Shown here: positions 1-8,607 of the stretch, one piece after another
How positions within the stretch are numbered: position 1 is the first letter of the stretch
How the letters are laid out: each line of letters starts with the position of its first letter
Source of the DNA: Pseudoalteromonas haloplanktis ATCC 14393
GTDB taxonomy: Bacteria; Pseudomonadota; Gammaproteobacteria; Enterobacterales; Alteromonadaceae
Length of the DNA: 36,095 nucleotides
NCBI RefSeq assembly: GCF_000238355.1
Contig: NZ_AHCA01000021.1
Coordinates: 1 to 36,095 of the forward strand
Direction of reading: 5' to 3'
Notes under the pieces: generated by a model
Seen by the model: the letters and a program-made list of their open reading frames with translations, nothing else
Databases searched by the model: none
Told to the model about the DNA's origin: nothing
Program-made: the position numbers and the translations under genes

Positions 1-13
1 AACTCTTCAATTA
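1..13 (-). rRNA. 16S rRNA gene, extreme 5' end (partial)
   Basis: Read on the minus strand, bases 12 to 1 give AATTGAAGAGTT, the conserved first bases of bacterial 16S rRNA (E. coli starts AAATTGAAGAGTT). Only about a dozen bases are in the window, so this match alone would be weak. It is supported by a correctly placed boxA, boxB and rrn P1/P2 promoter pair immediately upstream on the same strand. The rest of the operon lies to the left of the window, transcribed away from oriC. Confidence 0.87.
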
Positions 14-405
14 AAAGTTTTTTCTGTCTTCTCCCATAAAGAGAGCCGACACGCTCAATGAATTCTGAATTATTTAATATCTTTCGATATTGAATTGACT
101 GTGCTGAATAATTACTAAAAGTAACTATTCTGTTGGTCACTCAGTTCAATTGAGACTCTAAATTTGTTTGCGTCATCTAGCGAACTAGAATCTGCTGTTA
201 GAACTCAATCTGTACGAGTGCCCACACAGATGATTGCTTTATATTGTTAAAGAACGTTTGAGTTGCCTTGGCGACTCAAGGGAAGCGAATCTTACGCTTT
301 CCTATATTTTTGTCAACACTTAATTTTAAGAAGTTTTAATATTAAGTTTTACTCGACTCACTTACCGTTTGTTCAGCGCTTTTCATTGCTGCCTGCCGGG
401 TCAGT
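14..405 (-). ncRNA. rRNA operon leader with boxB-boxA antitermination signals
   Basis: This is the transcribed leader between the inferred P1 start (about base 405) and the 16S gene. On the minus strand a boxB-like hairpin (258-279, TTGAGT pairing with ACTCAA around a short loop) is followed by boxA, TTCTTTAACAA (244-254). Downstream is the CTGTGTGGGCACTCG block (220-234) common in gammaproteobacterial rRNA leaders. In E. coli these elements load Nus factors and let polymerase read through rRNA without Rho termination. The same role is inferred here from position and sequence. Confidence 0.8.
289..316 (-). promoter_or_regulatory. rrn P2 promoter
   Basis: A perfect -35 TTGACA (311-316, minus strand) is followed by a 16-base spacer and TAAGAT (289-294, four of six matches). 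The GGAAAGCGTA run inside it resembles the E. coli rrn P2 spacer (GGGAAGGCGTA). It lies about 100 bases downstream of P1, the usual tandem arrangement. Confidence 0.6.
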
Positions 406-413
406 GGATGCGC

Positions 414-441
414 ATTATAGGGATTATCTTGAGGCCGTCAA
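414..441 (-). promoter_or_regulatory. rrn P1 promoter
   Basis: On the minus strand there is TTGACG (436-441), a 16-base spacer and a perfect TATAAT (414-419). A GC-rich discriminator GCGC and then CCACTGACCCGG follow, nearly the same as E. coli rrnB P1 (TATAATGCGC...CCACTGACACGG). The upstream bases 442-479 are almost pure A/T and fit an UP element. The GC discriminator is the feature that makes rrn P1 sensitive to ppGpp/DksA in E. coli; that regulation is inferred here. Confidence 0.85.
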
Positions 442-580
442 CGCTTTATTTCAGTTTTATTAAATTAATTTAAAATCCGTATAAAATGAGTACAAAAAAT
501 GCTTAAAACCTTATCTTCTGTGCATAAATCAAACAACCATAAACACACAAACTGTAAAAATGACCATTTTATAGAAAGAA

Positions 581-608
581 TTGCCAATTACAATTGAGAA
601 TGTATACT
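581..608 (+). promoter_or_regulatory. Candidate promoter of the TonB-dependent receptor
   Basis: TTGCCA (581-586), a 16-base spacer and TATACT (603-608) lie 54 bases before the start codon. Siderophore receptors are normally repressed by Fur. I looked for a Fur box overlapping this promoter and saw only a poor match, so iron control cannot be claimed from sequence. Confidence 0.5.
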
Positions 609-661
609 AATCGCGTTTACGTAGGCGGGCTTATTTATTTCCATAGAATTAAGGAGTAATC

Positions 662-2761
662 GTGTTGAAGAAAGTAACGTTAAGATTATCAGCTATATCA
701 TTATGTCTAATTAGCAACTATTGCTTAGCAACAGAAGTAGTAGACGAGGATATAGAAAACATAGAAGTATATGGCAAAAGCTATCGTTCAACGGGGACTA
801 AATCAAGTTTAACTCCGATTGAGTCGCCTATGAGTTTTGAAGTGTACAACAGTAAGTTACTTGAATTACGCCAAGTGGATACCGTAAATGAGGCTCTGCG
901 TTATGTTTCAGGTATAACACCAGAAAACCGCGCTACAGTGACTATTTTTGATCAATACACGATTCGTGGCTTTGAAAGTTACCGTAATTTTTACGACGGT
1001 TTACCTCTGCAATACAATCTGGCTTATAACTTAGCTCCACAAGTTGATGCGTTTGCAACGCAAAGTGTGGAGGTTTTAAAAGGCCCGGCTTCTGTATTAT
1101 ATGGCTCTGCACCACCAGGAGGAATGGTCAATCAAACAGCTAAAACTCCGCAAGCTATTTCAGAGCATAACTTTAGAGCACGTATAGGCACAAATAATTT
1201 GGCTGAACTGGCTGTAGATAGCACAGGCGCGATCACTGACGGTGTGAATTATAGATTCATTGCGCTTGCTCGTAGTCGCGATGGCCAGCAACAGACCACA
1301 GAGGAAGAAAGGATAACCATTGCACCTTCTGTCACTTTTGATATTAGTGAGCAAACTAGCTTAAATGTTAATTTATATTATCAAGATGATCCTAAGATGG
1401 TGCCATCAACAACCCTTCCCGGTAAAGGAACTCTTTACGAAGCTAGTTACGGGAAATTGGAGCCTGATGCATATGCTGGTGATGAAAACTGGGCTGAGTT
1501 TGCCCGCGAAGTCACTATGATTGGTTATAAATTAAACCATGAATTTTCAAACTCAATATCATTTTTACAGAATTTCCGCTACACCAATGCAGACGCCACG
1601 CAACAAAATAGTTATGACTTTGGTTTAGCTGATGGAGATAAAGTATTATCCCGTACAGCATATAAAACTATCGAAGATGCGGAAGGCTTTGTAGTTGATA
1701 ACCAACTCGCTATGCAATTCAAACTTGCTGATAGCAATCACCACCTTTTATTTGGTTTTGAATACCAAACTCTAGATTCAACTTTCGACTATGCTGATAC
1801 CTTTGGTGCTAGTACCCCAAGCTTAGATTTATCAAATCCTGATTACAATCAGTTTAATGACGATACCACTGCCGCTTTAGATACTTATCGTCAATTTGAT
1901 CGTTTAGAACAATCACAACGCGGTTTTTATCTGCAAGATGAAATTAAAATTGATGCGCTTACAGTGATTGCGGGTCTACGCCATGATAACTACTACAGCT
2001 TAACCGATACCTTGGTAAGTGGCGCTACTAGTAACCAAGAAATAGACCAAAGCGATACGACTTATAGAATGGCGGCTATCTATACTTTTGAAAATAATAT
2101 TGCTCCATATGCAAGTTATTCAGAATCGTTCGAGCCCACCCCCGGAGTTGATAGTGAAACAGGGCAAGCATTTAAACCGACAACGGCAGAACAAATCGAG
2201 TTAGGTTTGAAATACCATAATAGTGATTCAAGCACAAAAATTACTGCCGCCTTCTTTGACCTACGTAAACAAGATGTTGTGGTTAATACCCCTGACTTCA
2301 TGAAGAAGACGCAAAATGGCGAAGTACAATCAAAAGGTTTTGAAGCGAGCATCTATCAACAACTTAATGACTCATTAGATGTAACATTAAACCTTACGGA
2401 TATGGATGTTGAAGTAACCGATAACCCACAAAACCCAACACTAGAAGGTAAAACTCCTATTTGGGTGGCAGAACAACAAGCATCGCTGTGGCTAAATTAC
2501 TTCTTTAGTGACGCGTTAGAATTTAACGGCGGCGTACGATATGTAGGTGAAAGTCAATTAGATGCACAAAACTCTGGTACCGTACCAGGGTATACTTTGT
2601 TTGATGCCGCAGCCAGTTACCGCTTTAATGATAGTTATAGACTAGGTTTAGCTATAAGCAACTTAACCGATAAGCGTTATGTAGGTGCTTGTTATGATAT
2701 CAGTAAGTGCTGGATGGGCGCAGAACGTAGTATTGAGCTGAGCTTAAATGCTTCATTCTAA
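662..2761 (+). CDS. TonB-dependent siderophore receptor (ferrichrome/ferrioxamine type)
   Basis: An outer-membrane receptor that binds a ferric siderophore and imports it with energy from TonB-ExbB-ExbD. The 699-residue product has a signal peptide (residues 1 to about 23, ending CLA) and a TonB-box-like ENIEVYG near residue 33. A plug domain follows (about 50-165) with the family motifs RGFESYRNFYDG and VEVLKGPASVLYG, then a 22-strand-type barrel. It closes with LSNLTDKRY-like text, a cysteine pair (ACYDISKCW) and GAERSIELSLNASF; this ending is typical of FhuA/FoxA-type receptors and the final Phe is the BAM signal. The GTG start is chosen because AAGGAG (651-656) lies five bases upstream. 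It is the only plus-strand gene here and stands divergently from the rRNA promoter. The family is sure; the exact siderophore cannot be read. Confidence 0.92.
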   Translation: MLKKVTLRLSAISLCLISNYCLATEVVDEDIENIEVYGKSYRSTGTKSSLTPIESPMSFEVYNSKLLELRQVDTVNEALRYVSGITPENRATVTIFDQYTIRGFESYRNFYDGLPLQYNLAYNLAPQVDAFATQSVEVLKGPASVLYGSAPPGGMVNQTAKTPQAISEHNFRARIGTNNLAELAVDSTGAITDGVNYRFIALARSRDGQQQTTEEERITIAPSVTFDISEQTSLNVNLYYQDDPKMVPSTTLPGKGTLYEASYGKLEPDAYAGDENWAEFAREVTMIGYKLNHEFSNSISFLQNFRYTNADATQQNSYDFGLADGDKVLSRTAYKTIEDAEGFVVDNQLAMQFKLADSNHHLLFGFEYQTLDSTFDYADTFGASTPSLDLSNPDYNQFNDDTTAALDTYRQFDRLEQSQRGFYLQDEIKIDALTVIAGLRHDNYYSLTDTLVSGATSNQEIDQSDTTYRMAAIYTFENNIAPYASYSESFEPTPGVDSETGQAFKPTTAEQIELGLKYHNSDSSTKITAAFFDLRKQDVVVNTPDFMKKTQNGEVQSKGFEASIYQQLNDSLDVTLNLTDMDVEVTDNPQNPTLEGKTPIWVAEQQASLWLNYFFSDALEFNGGVRYVGESQLDAQNSGTVPGYTLFDAAASYRFNDSYRLGLAISNLTDKRYVGACYDISKCWMGAERSIELSLNASF

Positions 2762-2787
2762 CTAACATGTACTCTGGAAAATAAAAA

Positions 2788-2824
2788 GACCCCCAGTAAT
2801 TGGAATGTCCAACTATTGGGGGTC
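2788..2824 (-). terminator. Rho-independent terminator of glmU
   Basis: A 16-pair hairpin (left arm 2788-2803, right arm 2809-2824, loop 2804-2808, two non-Watson-Crick positions) starts with GACCCCC. On the minus strand it is followed by TTTTTATTTT. It lies 49 bases after the glmU stop and 27 bases after the receptor stop. The T run is on the minus side, so it serves glmU first and may also stop the convergent receptor transcript. Confidence 0.85.
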
Positions 2825-2872
2825 ACTTCATAATTCGCTTTCTTGTTACATTAGGGTAATGTAAATAAGGAG

Positions 2873-4231
2873 TTATTTTTTAACTGGGCGTTTCCAACCG
2901 GTTAAATTGCGCTGTTTTGAACGTGCGATTGCGAGCTGTTCATCTTCAACCGTGCTAGTGATCACAGAACCTGCACCAACAGTTGCTGTTGCACCAATAT
3001 TTACAGGAGCAACCAATGAAGAGTTAGAGCCTATAAAAGCATTATCGCCAATAATAGTTTTTGATTTATTAACGCCATCGTAGTTACAGGTAATAGTGCC
3101 AGCACCGATATTAACTTTTTCGCCAATTTCCGCATCACCTAAGTAACTTAAGTGGTTTGCTTTAGAGCCTTTACCTAAACGAGTTTTTTTCATCTCAACA
3201 AAGTTACCAATATGCGAGTCTTCTTCCATAATCGCACCTGGGCGCAGGCGAGCATAAGGACCTAAAGTGCACTTATCGGCTACGCTAGCATCCTCAATTA
3301 AGGTATTGGCTTTAATAAGTACGTTATCGCCAATAGTACAATTTTTAAGTACACAGTTAGGGCCCACTTCAACGTTGTTACCAAGGGTAACTTTACCTTC
3401 AAAAATAACGTTTACATCAATTAGTACATCTTCACCCGTTGTCACTTCGCCGCGTACATCAATGCGAGCAGGATCAGCCAGTGTTGCACCATTTAACATT
3501 AATTCTTCTGCTTGCCATGCTTGATACGCGCGCTCAAGGCCTGCAAGTTGTACGCGGTTGTTTGCGCCCTCAACTTCCATTGGGTGATCGGGTTGTGCTG
3601 AGCTGATCTCAACACCTTCACTGTGCGCCATGGCGACTATATCTGTGAGGTAGTATTCACCTTGCGCGTTTTCGTTAGATAAGTTGCCTAACCAGCTTTT
3701 GAGTAGCTTGCCATTAACAGCCATAATGCCAGTGTTTACTTCGTTAATAAGTAATTGCTCTGCGCTTGCATCTTTTTGTTCAACAATCCCTACTAGCTTG
3801 CCATCAACACGTAACATGCGGCCATAACCATTAGGGTTAGCTAAATTTACAGTAAGCACGGCTAAGCCGTTTTCAGGTGTGGCAGCGAGTAAACGCTCAA
3901 GGGTTGATTGTTTTGTCAGTGGTACGTCACCGTATAAAACCAATACAGTGTCTTCATCATTAATATGTGGGTTTGCTTGGGCCACTGCATGGCCAGTACC
4001 AAGCTGCTCAGCTTGAAGCACCCAGTTTACATCGTTGTCAGCAAGTTGTTGTTGTAATAATTCGCCGCCATGACCATAAACTAAGTTAGTCGATGTAGCA
4101 CCGAGTGCTTTAGCATTATCGATAACGTGTTGCACCATAGGTTTACCGGCAACTTTATGCAATACCTTAGGTAAAGCAGAACGCATACGAGTACCTTTAC
4201 CCGCAGCAAGAATTACTGTAGTCAGAGACAT
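2873..4231 (-). CDS. glmU: Bifunctional GlmU: glucosamine-1-P acetyltransferase / GlcNAc-1-P uridyltransferase
   Basis: A cytosolic enzyme that makes UDP-GlcNAc, the precursor of peptidoglycan and LPS. It acetylates GlcN-1-P with acetyl-CoA, then joins the product to UTP. The 452-residue length is that of the E. coli family. The N-terminal pyrophosphorylase half carries LAAGKGTRMRSALPKVLH (residues 8-25). The C-terminal half is a left-handed beta helix of hexapeptide repeats, ending with the acetyl-CoA region NIGAGTITCNYDG and IGSNSSLVAPVNIG. The ATG is preceded by AAGGAT at about nine bases. In many gammaproteobacteria glmU directly follows atpC; here a regulator gene lies between them. It has its own terminator. 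Confidence 0.97.
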   Translation of the reverse strand: MSLTTVILAAGKGTRMRSALPKVLHKVAGKPMVQHVIDNAKALGATSTNLVYGHGGELLQQQLADNDVNWVLQAEQLGTGHAVAQANPHINDEDTVLVLYGDVPLTKQSTLERLLAATPENGLAVLTVNLANPNGYGRMLRVDGKLVGIVEQKDASAEQLLINEVNTGIMAVNGKLLKSWLGNLSNENAQGEYYLTDIVAMAHSEGVEISSAQPDHPMEVEGANNRVQLAGLERAYQAWQAEELMLNGATLADPARIDVRGEVTTGEDVLIDVNVIFEGKVTLGNNVEVGPNCVLKNCTIGDNVLIKANTLIEDASVADKCTLGPYARLRPGAIMEEDSHIGNFVEMKKTRLGKGSKANHLSYLGDAEIGEKVNIGAGTITCNYDGVNKSKTIIGDNAFIGSNSSLVAPVNIGATATVGAGSVITSTVEDEQLAIARSKQRNLTGWKRPVKK

Positions 4232-4483
4232 TAAAACAATATCCTTCTTTCTTTGTTTTATTGGAATGAGTAAGCGTGTGTAAATTCAACCAAGATAACG
4301 TAAGTCACATCATGTGCACCTACTCAATGGGCAATCTAACAATAGCCACTGAATCTAAGCTGAAATTATTATTCGCTTTATTTGTGACTATTGTAACGAG
4401 GATTGGTGAAGGATATAAGTAAAATATTATGACAGTATTTCGATTGTCTTATTATTGAAAAATATCTCAACGACTCTAAAAAG
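4232..4483. other. Intergenic stretch between glmU and the broken regulator
   Basis: About 250 AT-rich bases. It should contain the glmU promoter on the minus strand, but I found no convincing -35/-10 pair. I also saw no clear terminator for the regulator gene ending at 4484, and no coding potential on either strand. Confidence 0.4.
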
Positions 4484-4858
4484 TTACTGGGGCACTTCAA
4501 CCACTTTTATGAGCTTATTATTGTTAGTTTCAATGGTGGTAATCGATAAGCTATCCTGCCCATTCGCATAACTTAGCTGACTTATTAGTTTATTATCCTT
4601 TAGCGTGTAAACAAGCTCTGCTTTAACCTCAAAACCTAAGCTAAAATCATATAAATAGATATTCAAGCCATCAGAATGAAAAAGTTTATCTCCATCAAGA
4701 GTAAACGAATGCATATACAATACAGGGCTTATTTCAAACTCGTGAGTTATTAAATTATTCCAACTATCAAAAATTTGTAACTTATTTTGTGCTGAAAGAA
4801 ATATATACTTTGAGGATGAAAGCTGCTCAAACCAAATTGGATTACTTATTGGTAGCAA
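4484..4858 (-). pseudogene. C-terminal part of the CadC-like regulator, in the shifted frame
   Basis: This 124-codon frame (first possible start is a TTG) overlaps the end of the 580-codon regulator by 13 bases in the -1 frame. It has no Shine-Dalgarno of its own. Its text (FEQLSSSKYIFLSAQNKLQI, LHSDGLNIYLYDFSLG) has the same aromatic/beta-strand style as the regulator's periplasmic propeller and reads as its continuation. One extra A in the seven-A run at 4864-4870 would join both frames into one protein of about 701 residues, a usual size for winged-helix/propeller regulators. It is therefore annotated as a displaced 3' end, not an independent gene. Confidence 0.72.
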
Positions 4859-6588
4859 TATACTTTTTTTGTTTCCCTATCATACAGATAGGATTTGTTA
4901 CTGGTCGTATTATTACCACGCACAATATAGCCAATATTTCTATTATTTAGATACTCAACATTGATGATATTGCCATCAATTGTAATAGTATCTTTTAAAT
5001 TTAACTCAGCTGTATCACGAACCTCAATTTCATTAGCTTTTATTGTTAATAGTTCTTCCCCATCACTTGAAACTCTTATTTCCCTAAAATCAACACTATT
5101 TGATTTAATACTCACAGTACCCGTGGTAGTGTCTAATACAGCTAACTTAACTATTTGTGCATCTTGAAATAGATAATAAATATACCCATTATCAGTGTTT
5201 TGCGCATTAAATGGATATATGTCTTTTGGCATCATATCTTTAAAATTAAAGTTATCCAAATCTAATTGGTGAATGCGTACGCTAAATGGGTATTCAATCG
5301 CGAGCATCTCGCTGGGATTCAATGGCATTGTAGATGAATAATCTGAAATCCCTCGCATAGATATTTTTTGAAGCAATTTCTGATTACCTAGGGAGTATTG
5401 ATAAAGAATACGATCAACATTATCGTACCAAAGTAATGAATCTGATCCCTGATGATATTTCAATGTCCAAATACGATTCTTAGTGGTATATAGATGAGTT
5501 TGAGATCCTCCCTCAATATCTGCAATATACAACTCGCTGGAATCGAGTTGATGCCGCTCAAAAACCACCTTATTTTTACCTTCTATGTACGCTAAAAATT
5601 TATCTCCGTAAGAATTTAAATTGGGGGAGCTTACTTGATACTCTTCACCTGTTATGAGGTTACGGTTCATCAATACAACAAGCTCATCCCGATTACGATA
5701 ACCAAATTTAGAATATACGAGGCTAGTATCATTAACCCCCTGCCCAGAAAAAGGTAAATGTGAGCAATCAAACAAATATCGACTCTCGCCAGAAAAGTTA
5801 CTATCAACAATAAATACCTGACAATCCAAGCCATTACTTTGCCAGTAGATAATCTCATTATTGTTATGTGACCAACCAACTGGATATAATTTATAACCGG
5901 GTTTTGATAATGATTTTTCTTTTCCTGTATCAAGTTCCTTATTAATTAATTGATTCCCTACTCCACCTTTTGAAACAATGAACGCTATGTTCTTTTCATT
6001 GGGTGAAAGTACAAGATAAGAATGAGATCCGTCCTTCATTGACAAAACCTCTTCTTGATAGCTTTTATCAATGATTTTTACTTCGTTTTTTGTAGCTGTC
6101 CATTTAAATAAGCTAACTACAATGCTTGCTAGCAGAATGATCAGTAAGGCTAATACCCAAACAGTGTATTTTTTTGCCACCGGCTTAGCGGCTTCTTTAG
6201 AATCTAGCTCATTGACTGGATTTGAGTTCGGGCTTTGGTATCCACTTTCTATAAACTCAACATTGGGTACAAAACTATATCCTTTTCGATAATGTGTTTT
6301 GACAACTAAAGCAGCTTGGTTAGGGGATTTTAAGATTTTTCTAAGTTCTGATATCGCTCTATTTATCGCGTTATCATCAACATAACTTTGACACCAAACA
6401 TCATCGATTAGATTTTGGCGGGTGATAATAGTATTTTTATTTAGGATGAGGTAACTTAAAATTTTAAACAGTAGCGGCTCTAGCTCTTTTTCAACGATGC
6501 CATCATTAATTATTTGCCGCTTTATATTTAAACACCAAGTACCAAATTTTACTTCTATTACTGAATCAGGAAACTCTGCTTGTTTCAT
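4846..6588 (-). CDS. CadC/ToxR-like transmembrane winged-helix regulator, frame broken near its 3' end
   Basis: A membrane-anchored transcription regulator that binds DNA in the cytoplasm and senses something in the periplasm; the signal and targets are not readable. Residues about 8-108 form an OmpR/PhoB-type winged helix (EPLLFKILSYLILNK, AINRAISELRKIL, THYRKGYSFVP). One membrane helix lies at about 144-166 (VWVLALLIILLASIVVSLF). Residues 170-580 are beta-rich with WD/TolB-like propeller character. The frame stops at 4846 right after an in-phase A-AAA-AAA run, and the other frame continues for 124 codons. No response-regulator receiver domain is present. It sits between the atpC terminator and glmU. 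A TATAAT on the minus strand at 6601-6606 would give a leader of only about six bases. Confidence 0.8.
   Translation of the reverse strand: MKQAEFPDSVIEVKFGTWCLNIKRQIINDGIVEKELEPLLFKILSYLILNKNTIITRQNLIDDVWCQSYVDDNAINRAISELRKILKSPNQAALVVKTHYRKGYSFVPNVEFIESGYQSPNSNPVNELDSKEAAKPVAKKYTVWVLALLIILLASIVVSLFKWTATKNEVKIIDKSYQEEVLSMKDGSHSYLVLSPNEKNIAFIVSKGGVGNQLINKELDTGKEKSLSKPGYKLYPVGWSHNNNEIIYWQSNGLDCQVFIVDSNFSGESRYLFDCSHLPFSGQGVNDTSLVYSKFGYRNRDELVVLMNRNLITGEEYQVSSPNLNSYGDKFLAYIEGKNKVVFERHQLDSSELYIADIEGGSQTHLYTTKNRIWTLKYHQGSDSLLWYDNVDRILYQYSLGNQKLLQKISMRGISDYSSTMPLNPSEMLAIEYPFSVRIHQLDLDNFNFKDMMPKDIYPFNAQNTDNGYIYYLFQDAQIVKLAVLDTTTGTVSIKSNSVDFREIRVSSDGEELLTIKANEIEVRDTAELNLKDTITIDGNIINVEYLNNRNIGYIVRGNNTTSNKSYLYDRETKKVYCYQ
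4864..4870 (-). other. A7 slippery run at the regulator frame break
   Basis: On the minus strand the codons read ACA AAA AAA GTA, so the last A of ACA plus the two AAA codons form an A-AAA-AAA heptamer in the phase required for -1 ribosomal slippage. After a -1 slip the reading continues AGT ATA TTG CTA and enters the 124-codon downstream frame. Polymerase slippage, a real indel or a sequencing error at the homopolymer would explain it equally well. Confidence 0.6.
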
Positions 6589-6710
6589 TTTTTCGCTTAC
6601 ATTATATCCTTACAGCAGCTTATTTATTGCTTGATTCCGATAATAAACCACCACATACGATTAACTGCAGATTAACAGCTTAGTCTTTCCATGTCATCTC
6701 TACAGGCACA

Positions 6711-6736
6711 AAAAAGCCCACATAAAGTGGGCTTTT
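6711..6736 (-). terminator. Rho-independent terminator of the atp operon
   Basis: A perfect ten-pair stem, AAAAGCCCAC (6712-6721) with GTGGGCTTTT (6727-6736) around an ATAAA loop, lies 17 bases after the atpC stop. On the minus strand the stem runs into a T stretch. It separates the ATP synthase operon from the regulator gene downstream. Confidence 0.9.
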
Positions 6737-6752
6737 AAAAAACCAGATAGGC

Positions 6753-7175
6753 TTACTTATTACGTAATTGCTGAATAACACGTAACTGAGCGATTGCTTC
6801 AGCTAGTTGTATCGCTGCTTGGCTATAATCTAGCTCAGCAGTTCCACCTTGTGCCATTTGTTGTTCAGCGTCACGTTTAGCTTGTTCTGCAGCTTGCTCA
6901 TCAAGGTCTTCACCACGAATTGCAGTATCTGCAAGGACAGTCACTATGTTCGGTTGAACTTCTAGTGTACCGCCAGCAATATAGATGAGCTCTTCTTCAC
7001 CATGTTGCTTAACTAAACGTACCATACCAGGTTTAAGGGCAGTTAGTAGTGGAGCGTGACCAGCATTAACACCTAGCTCACCTTCACTACCACTTACTTG
7101 AATAGATTCAACTAAACCAGAAAATAAACTCTGCTCAGCACTTACTACGTCAAGATGTACAGTCATAGCTGCCAT
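6753..7175 (-). CDS. atpC: ATP synthase F1 subunit epsilon
   Basis: Epsilon is the central-stalk subunit that couples gamma rotation to the c-ring and inhibits ATP hydrolysis through its C-terminal helices. The 140-residue product has the N-terminal beta sandwich (TVHLDVVSAEQSLFSG, GELGVNAGHAPLLTALKPG) and a C-terminal two-helix hairpin (about 90-140). AGGAGGG lies four bases before ATG 7175. An internal ATG at codon 4 is possible but its spacing would be longer. It is the last gene of the operon, 13 bases after atpD, and is followed by a terminator. Confidence 0.97.
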   Translation of the reverse strand: MAAMTVHLDVVSAEQSLFSGLVESIQVSGSEGELGVNAGHAPLLTALKPGMVRLVKQHGEEELIYIAGGTLEVQPNIVTVLADTAIRGEDLDEQAAEQAKRDAEQQMAQGGTAELDYSQAAIQLAEAIAQLRVIQQLRNK

Positions 7176-7188
7176 ACTACCCTCCTAA

Positions 7189-8574
7189 TTACATGCTTTT
7201 GGCTTTTTCTTGAGCTTCTTCGATAGAGCCAACCATGTAGAACGCTTGCTCTGGCATATCATCAAATTCACCGTTTAAGATGCCTTTGAAGCCAGCAATT
7301 GTGTCTTTAAGTGACACGTATTTACCCGGCGATCCTGTGAATACCTCTGCCACGAAGAATGGCTGAGATAGGAAACGTTGGATTTTACGTGCACGAGATA
7401 CAAGTTGCTTATCTTCGTCAGAAAGCTCGTCCATACCTAGGATTGCAATGATGTCTTTAAGTTCTTTATAACGCTGAAGAACTGTTTGAACGCCACGTGC
7501 TGTATCGTAGTGCTCTTGACCAATTACTAATGGGTCAAGTTGACGTGAAGATGAATCAAGTGGATCTACCGCTGGGTAGATACCAAGTGATGCGATATCA
7601 CGTGAAAGTACTACTGTTGCATCTAAGTGAGCAAAGGTAGTTGCTGGAGATGGATCCGTTAAATCATCCGCAGGTACGTATACCGCTTGGATTGAAGTAA
7701 TTGAACCCGTCTTAGTTGAAGCGATACGCTCTTGCAGTACACCCATTTCTTCAGCAAGTGTAGGCTGGTAACCTACCGCTGATGGCATACGACCAAGTAG
7801 TGCAGATACTTCTGTACCAGCAAGCGTGTAACGGTAGATGTTATCTACGAAGAAAAGTACATCGCGACCTTCATCACGGAACTTTTCAGCCATAGTAAGA
7901 CCAGTTAACGCTACGCGTAAACGGTTACCTGGAGGCTCGTTCATCTGACCGTATACAAGCGATACTTTATCAAGTACGTTTGAATCGTTCATTTCATGAT
8001 AGAAATCGTTACCCTCACGAGTACGCTCACCAACACCTGCGAATACTGAGTAGCCGCTGTGCTCGATTGCGATGTTACGGATAAGTTCCATCATGTTTAC
8101 GGTTTTACCAACACCGGCACCACCGAATAAACCAACTTTACCACCTTTAGCAAATGGACATACAAGGTCGATTACCTTGATACCAGTTTCTAAAAGTTCT
8201 ACTGAACTTGATTGCTCTTCGTAAGTAGGCGCTGCACGGTGAATAGACATACGGTCTTCTTCGCCGATTGGGCCAGCTTCATCGATTGGCTCACCAAGTA
8301 CGTTCATGATACGACCAAGTGTTGCTTTACCAACTGGAACTTGAATCGCTTCACCTGTGTTTGATACTAAAGCACCACGACGTAAACCGTCAGTAGTACC
8401 TAGTGCGATAGTACGTACCACACCGCCACCTAGCTGTTGTTGAACTTCTAGAGTCAAACCAGCTAAATCACCGTCTGTTACTTTTAGCGCGTCATATACG
8501 GCTGGCACGTTGTCTTGTGAAAACTCAATATCCACAACGGCACCGATAATTTGGACGACCTTACCTAAACTCAT
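7189..8574 (-). CDS. atpD: ATP synthase F1 subunit beta
   Basis: Beta is the catalytic subunit of F1, three per complex, making ATP from ADP and phosphate. The 461-residue product has the Walker A loop GGAGVGKT near residue 150, the catalytic GERTREGNDFYHEM segment, the Walker B strand VLFFVDNIYRYT, and the DELSDEDK form of the DELSEED lever that pushes gamma. AGAGGA lies upstream of ATG 8574 at normal spacing. The gene lies between atpG and atpC in the standard operon order. No unusual residues were noticed. Confidence 0.98.
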   Translation of the reverse strand: MSLGKVVQIIGAVVDIEFSQDNVPAVYDALKVTDGDLAGLTLEVQQQLGGGVVRTIALGTTDGLRRGALVSNTGEAIQVPVGKATLGRIMNVLGEPIDEAGPIGEEDRMSIHRAAPTYEEQSSSVELLETGIKVIDLVCPFAKGGKVGLFGGAGVGKTVNMMELIRNIAIEHSGYSVFAGVGERTREGNDFYHEMNDSNVLDKVSLVYGQMNEPPGNRLRVALTGLTMAEKFRDEGRDVLFFVDNIYRYTLAGTEVSALLGRMPSAVGYQPTLAEEMGVLQERIASTKTGSITSIQAVYVPADDLTDPSPATTFAHLDATVVLSRDIASLGIYPAVDPLDSSSRQLDPLVIGQEHYDTARGVQTVLQRYKELKDIIAILGMDELSDEDKQLVSRARKIQRFLSQPFFVAEVFTGSPGKYVSLKDTIAGFKGILNGEFDDMPEQAFYMVGSIEEAQEKAKSM

Positions 8575-8607
8575 GTCTATTCCTCTCGTTAATCTTTGCC
8601 AGAAGCA

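Noticed and set aside
263..463. Plus-strand open frame of 66 codons at the left end
   Set aside because: It lies antisense over the rRNA leader and P1 promoter, with no ribosome site, and its composition reflects structured RNA and not protein.
587..612. Fur box over the receptor promoter
   Set aside because: The segment around the -10 shows only scattered matches to the GATAATGATAATCATTATC consensus, not enough to claim iron control.
6601..6606. Perfect TATAAT before the CadC-like gene
   Set aside because: No -35 at 16-18 bases, and it would start the RNA only about six bases before the ATG. Noted under the gene but not called as a promoter.
7593..7608. parS-like core TCACGTGAAA inside atpD
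   Set aside because: Only about 11 of 16 positions fit TGTTTCACGTGAAACA and the outer arms fail. A similar half match near 14060 in parB is weaker still.
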